From Candidatus Thiodiazotropha sp. (ex Monitilora ramsayi) (GTDB lineage: Bacteria > Pseudomonadota > Gammaproteobacteria > Chromatiales > Chromatiaceae): 64,000 nt of DNA. The position numbers were made by a program, and so were the translations under genes. This document shows positions 62,396 to 64,000 of the stretch, one piece after another. Below the pieces are notes generated by a model, which saw nothing but the letters and a program-made list of their open reading frames with translations, ran no database searches and was not told the origin of the DNA. Location of the stretch: NCBI GenBank assembly GCA_025655575.1, contig JAHXIP010000018.1:1-64000 (forward strand). Direction: 5' to 3'. Every line of letters starts with the position of its first letter. The stretch's first letter is position 1.

Positions 62396-63580
62396 TCAAA
62401 CTTTCTCTACTGCCATAGCGACACCCTGGCCACCACCGATACAGAGGGTAGCCAGACCCTTGCTGGCACCACTGTGTTGCAGCTCATGCAACAGGGTCAC
62501 CAGCACACGGCAGCCGGATGCGCCGATAGGATGTCCAAGGGCGATAGCGCCACCATGGACATTGACCTTCGACATATCCCAGCCCATCTCTTTATTCACG
62601 CACATGGCCTGCGCTGCGAAGGCCTCGTTGGCCTCAATGCGATCGAGATCGTCGACTGACCAACCCGCCTTTTCCAGTGCCTTGGTTGAGGCGGGGATCG
62701 GACCTGTGCCCATAATGGCCGGATCGACACCGGCGGAGGAGAAGGAGACAATCTTCGCCATGGGAGAGAGCCCCAATGCCTTGGCTTTGCTTTCCGACAT
62801 GACCATCACCACAGCGGCACCGTCGTTGAGGCCGGAAGCGTTACCTGCCGTTACCGTACCCTCTTTGGAGAATGCAGCACGCAGCTTGCCCAGTTTTTCG
62901 GCAGTGGTGCCGGGGCGTGGGAATTCATCCCGGTCGAAGATAATAGGATCGCCTCGGCGCTGGGGAATCGATATTGGAATGATCTCGTCAGCGAAGACAT
63001 TTTCGTTGAGTGCTGCTTCTGCCTTCTGCTGGGAACTGGCGGCAAATTCATCCTGGGATTCACGGCTGAAGCCGAATTTCTGGGCGATATTCTCGGCAGT
63101 GGTGCCCATGTGGTAGTTATTGAATGCATCCCACAGGCCGTCTGTCACCATGGTATCGATCATCTTCCAGTCGCCCATCTTGGCGCCGTTGCGGGAATTC
63201 GGCAGCACATGGGGTGCCAGGCTCATATTCTCCTGACCACCGGCGATGACGATCTCTGCGTCACCGCAAGCCACTGCCTGCATGGCCAGGTGTACGGCCT
63301 TGAGGCCGCTACCGCAGACTTTGTTGATAGTCAGTGCCGGTGTCTCAACCGACAGCCCAGCGGCAATGCTCGCCTGGCGGGCCGGGTTCTGGCCGACGCC
63401 TGCGGTCAATACCTGACCCAGGATGACTTCGTCCACTTGCTCAGCTTTGACGCCTGTTTTCTCAAGCAGACCGGTGATGACTTTTGCGCCCAGCTCGTGG
63501 GCGGGGATGCCTGCCAGACTGCCTCCAAAAGTACCAATGGCGCTGCGGGCGGCAGCGACGATGACGATATTCTCACTCAC
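62396..63580 (-). CDS. phaA: Acetyl-CoA C-acetyltransferase PhaA, 394 aa
   Basis: This thiolase condenses two acetyl-CoA to acetoacetyl-CoA, the first step of PHB synthesis. It has the nucleophile Cys near 89 in [24 protein letters not shown] near 316, His in [18 protein letters not shown] and the second Cys in [14 protein letters not shown]. Length is the biosynthetic-thiolase norm. The catalytic triad is complete. Confidence 0.95.
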   Translation of the reverse strand: MSENIVIVAAARSAIGTFGGSLAGIPAHELGAKVITGLLEKTGVKAEQVDEVILGQVLTAGVGQNPARQASIAAGLSVETPALTINKVCGSGLKAVHLAMQAVACGDAEIVIAGGQENMSLAPHVLPNSRNGAKMGDWKMIDTMVTDGLWDAFNNYHMGTTAENIAQKFGFSRESQDEFAASSQQKAEAALNENVFADEIIPISIPQRRGDPIIFDRDEFPRPGTTAEKLGKLRAAFSKEGTVTAGNASGLNDGAAVVMVMSESKAKALGLSPMAKIVSFSSAGVDPAIMGTGPIPASTKALEKAGWSVDDLDRIEANEAFAAQAMCVNKEMGWDMSKVNVHGGAIALGHPIGASGCRVLVTLLHELQHSGASKGLATLCIGGGQGVAMAVEKV

Positions 63581-63713
63581 GTTGGGTAATCCTCGTATTT
63601 TGTTTTGATGGAAATTTGGCTTGCCGGCCCATCCATTGAGCGTTCAGTCAAACATGACTGCCGGGTTAGTTTTAGGACGTTTTTTCCGGCCACGGTGTAT
63701 GTTGTAGCAAAAA

Positions 63714-63726
63714 ATGTTGCAGCGCA
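63714..63726. promoter_or_regulatory. Candidate PhaR operator ahead of phaE
   Basis: ATGTTGCAGCGCA, followed by CAAA, matches the phasin-promoter copy in 11 of 13 bases. It lies 158 bp before phaE and about 134 bp before the divergent phaA, so it could serve both. Confidence 0.5.
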
Positions 63727-63883
63727 CAAATTTTATTGCTAGCTTAATAAACATCCAAAGCATGACGGTGCTTCATCGAGCGTCATAAGGACGGCTTGGA
63801 TGCAGGCACGGCCTGTAGGGAATGGGTTTCCTTGCAAGGCTTCAGTAAGCATACCAATTGACACAACAACAGGACCACACCCA

Positions 63884-64000
63884 ATGAGCGATTCACCTTT
63901 CTGGAACGAGGACTGGATGAAGACCCAGCAGAAATACTGGGAGAACTGGACCGATATGAGCCGCAAGGCGATGGGCATGGAGCAACCGGCCAAGTCGCCG
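63884..64000 (+). CDS. phaE: PhaE, class III PHA synthase subunit (5' part)
   Basis: The N-terminal 39 residues, MSDSPFWNEDWMKTQQKYWE then NWTDMSRKAMG, match the conserved start of PhaE. PhaE pairs with PhaC in class III synthases typical of purple and sulfur-oxidising Gammaproteobacteria. The gene runs off the window edge; phaC should follow. It is divergent from phaA. Confidence 0.9.
   Translation, partial: MSDSPFWNEDWMKTQQKYWENWTDMSRKAMGMEQPAKSP

Noticed and set aside
1..64000. CRISPR array, rRNA operon or replication origin
   Set aside because: I saw no regularly spaced direct repeats, no rRNA sequence and no DnaA-box cluster.

Overview
The window looks like the chromosome of a sulfur-oxidising-type gammaproteobacterium (Chromatiales or Sedimenticola/Thiodiazotropha-like; an inference from gene content, not a proven assignment). 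The main pointers are a class III polyhydroxyalkanoate (PHA) locus (phaE start, phaA, phaR, phasin, phaB), many c-di-GMP signalling proteins, an RpfC/RpfG-like two-component pair, and typical gammaproteobacterial housekeeping genes (hrpB, metA, dgt, tcdA, pit, gloA, tRNA-Asp).

Bases 1 to about 13,250 form an AT-richer accessory island full of mobile and conflict genes. It holds an interrupted small secreted protein gene, an orphan MbcA/ParS-type antitoxin, a nested inverted repeat, and a divergent pair of unknown genes with a palindromic operator candidate. Next comes a four-gene mobile unit joining IS21-type istA/istB to a degenerate DnaG/Toprim-like fusion protein and a tyrosine recombinase. 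It is followed by a module made of a TIM-barrel-like Cys-cluster protein with an Xre/MbcA antitoxin and RES toxin, a decayed HigA-type antitoxin, a frameshifted TIGR02391 gene, an orphan Rhs tip with a DUF6572-type neighbour, and an IS3-family element.

From 13.2 to 46 kb most genes are ordinary chromosomal ones. They include a lipoprotein fusing a PQQ-type sugar dehydrogenase to a diheme cytochrome module; a GNAT/metallophosphoesterase/ATP-grasp operon; an RND exporter operon with a LolA-like protein, a beta-barrel protein and a TetR regulator; and a membrane-anchored SMC-like ATPase. They also include hrpB, the RpfC/RpfG-like system with a degenerate companion protein, metA, tRNA-Asp, a TA-flanked MITE, a PiT phosphate transporter, dgt and a CHASE-GGDEF cyclase.

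From 46.1 to 48.9 kb lies a second small AT-rich accessory patch: a short membrane protein, a SnoaL-like gene broken by an in-frame TAA, a lipoprotein and a HAD phosphatase.

From 48.9 kb the core resumes with a Cpx-like envelope stress system (sensor, regulator, Spy/CpxP-like protein with a CpxR-box-like direct repeat), a periplasmic binding protein next to a large Cache-HAMP-PAS-GGDEF-EAL-CZB protein, tcdA, a decayed RDD gene, a methyltransferase, a DsbA-like protein and a Tat-exported aldo/keto reductase. The window ends with the PHA genes, where a shared TGC-rich motif upstream of phasin and phaE is a candidate PhaR operator.
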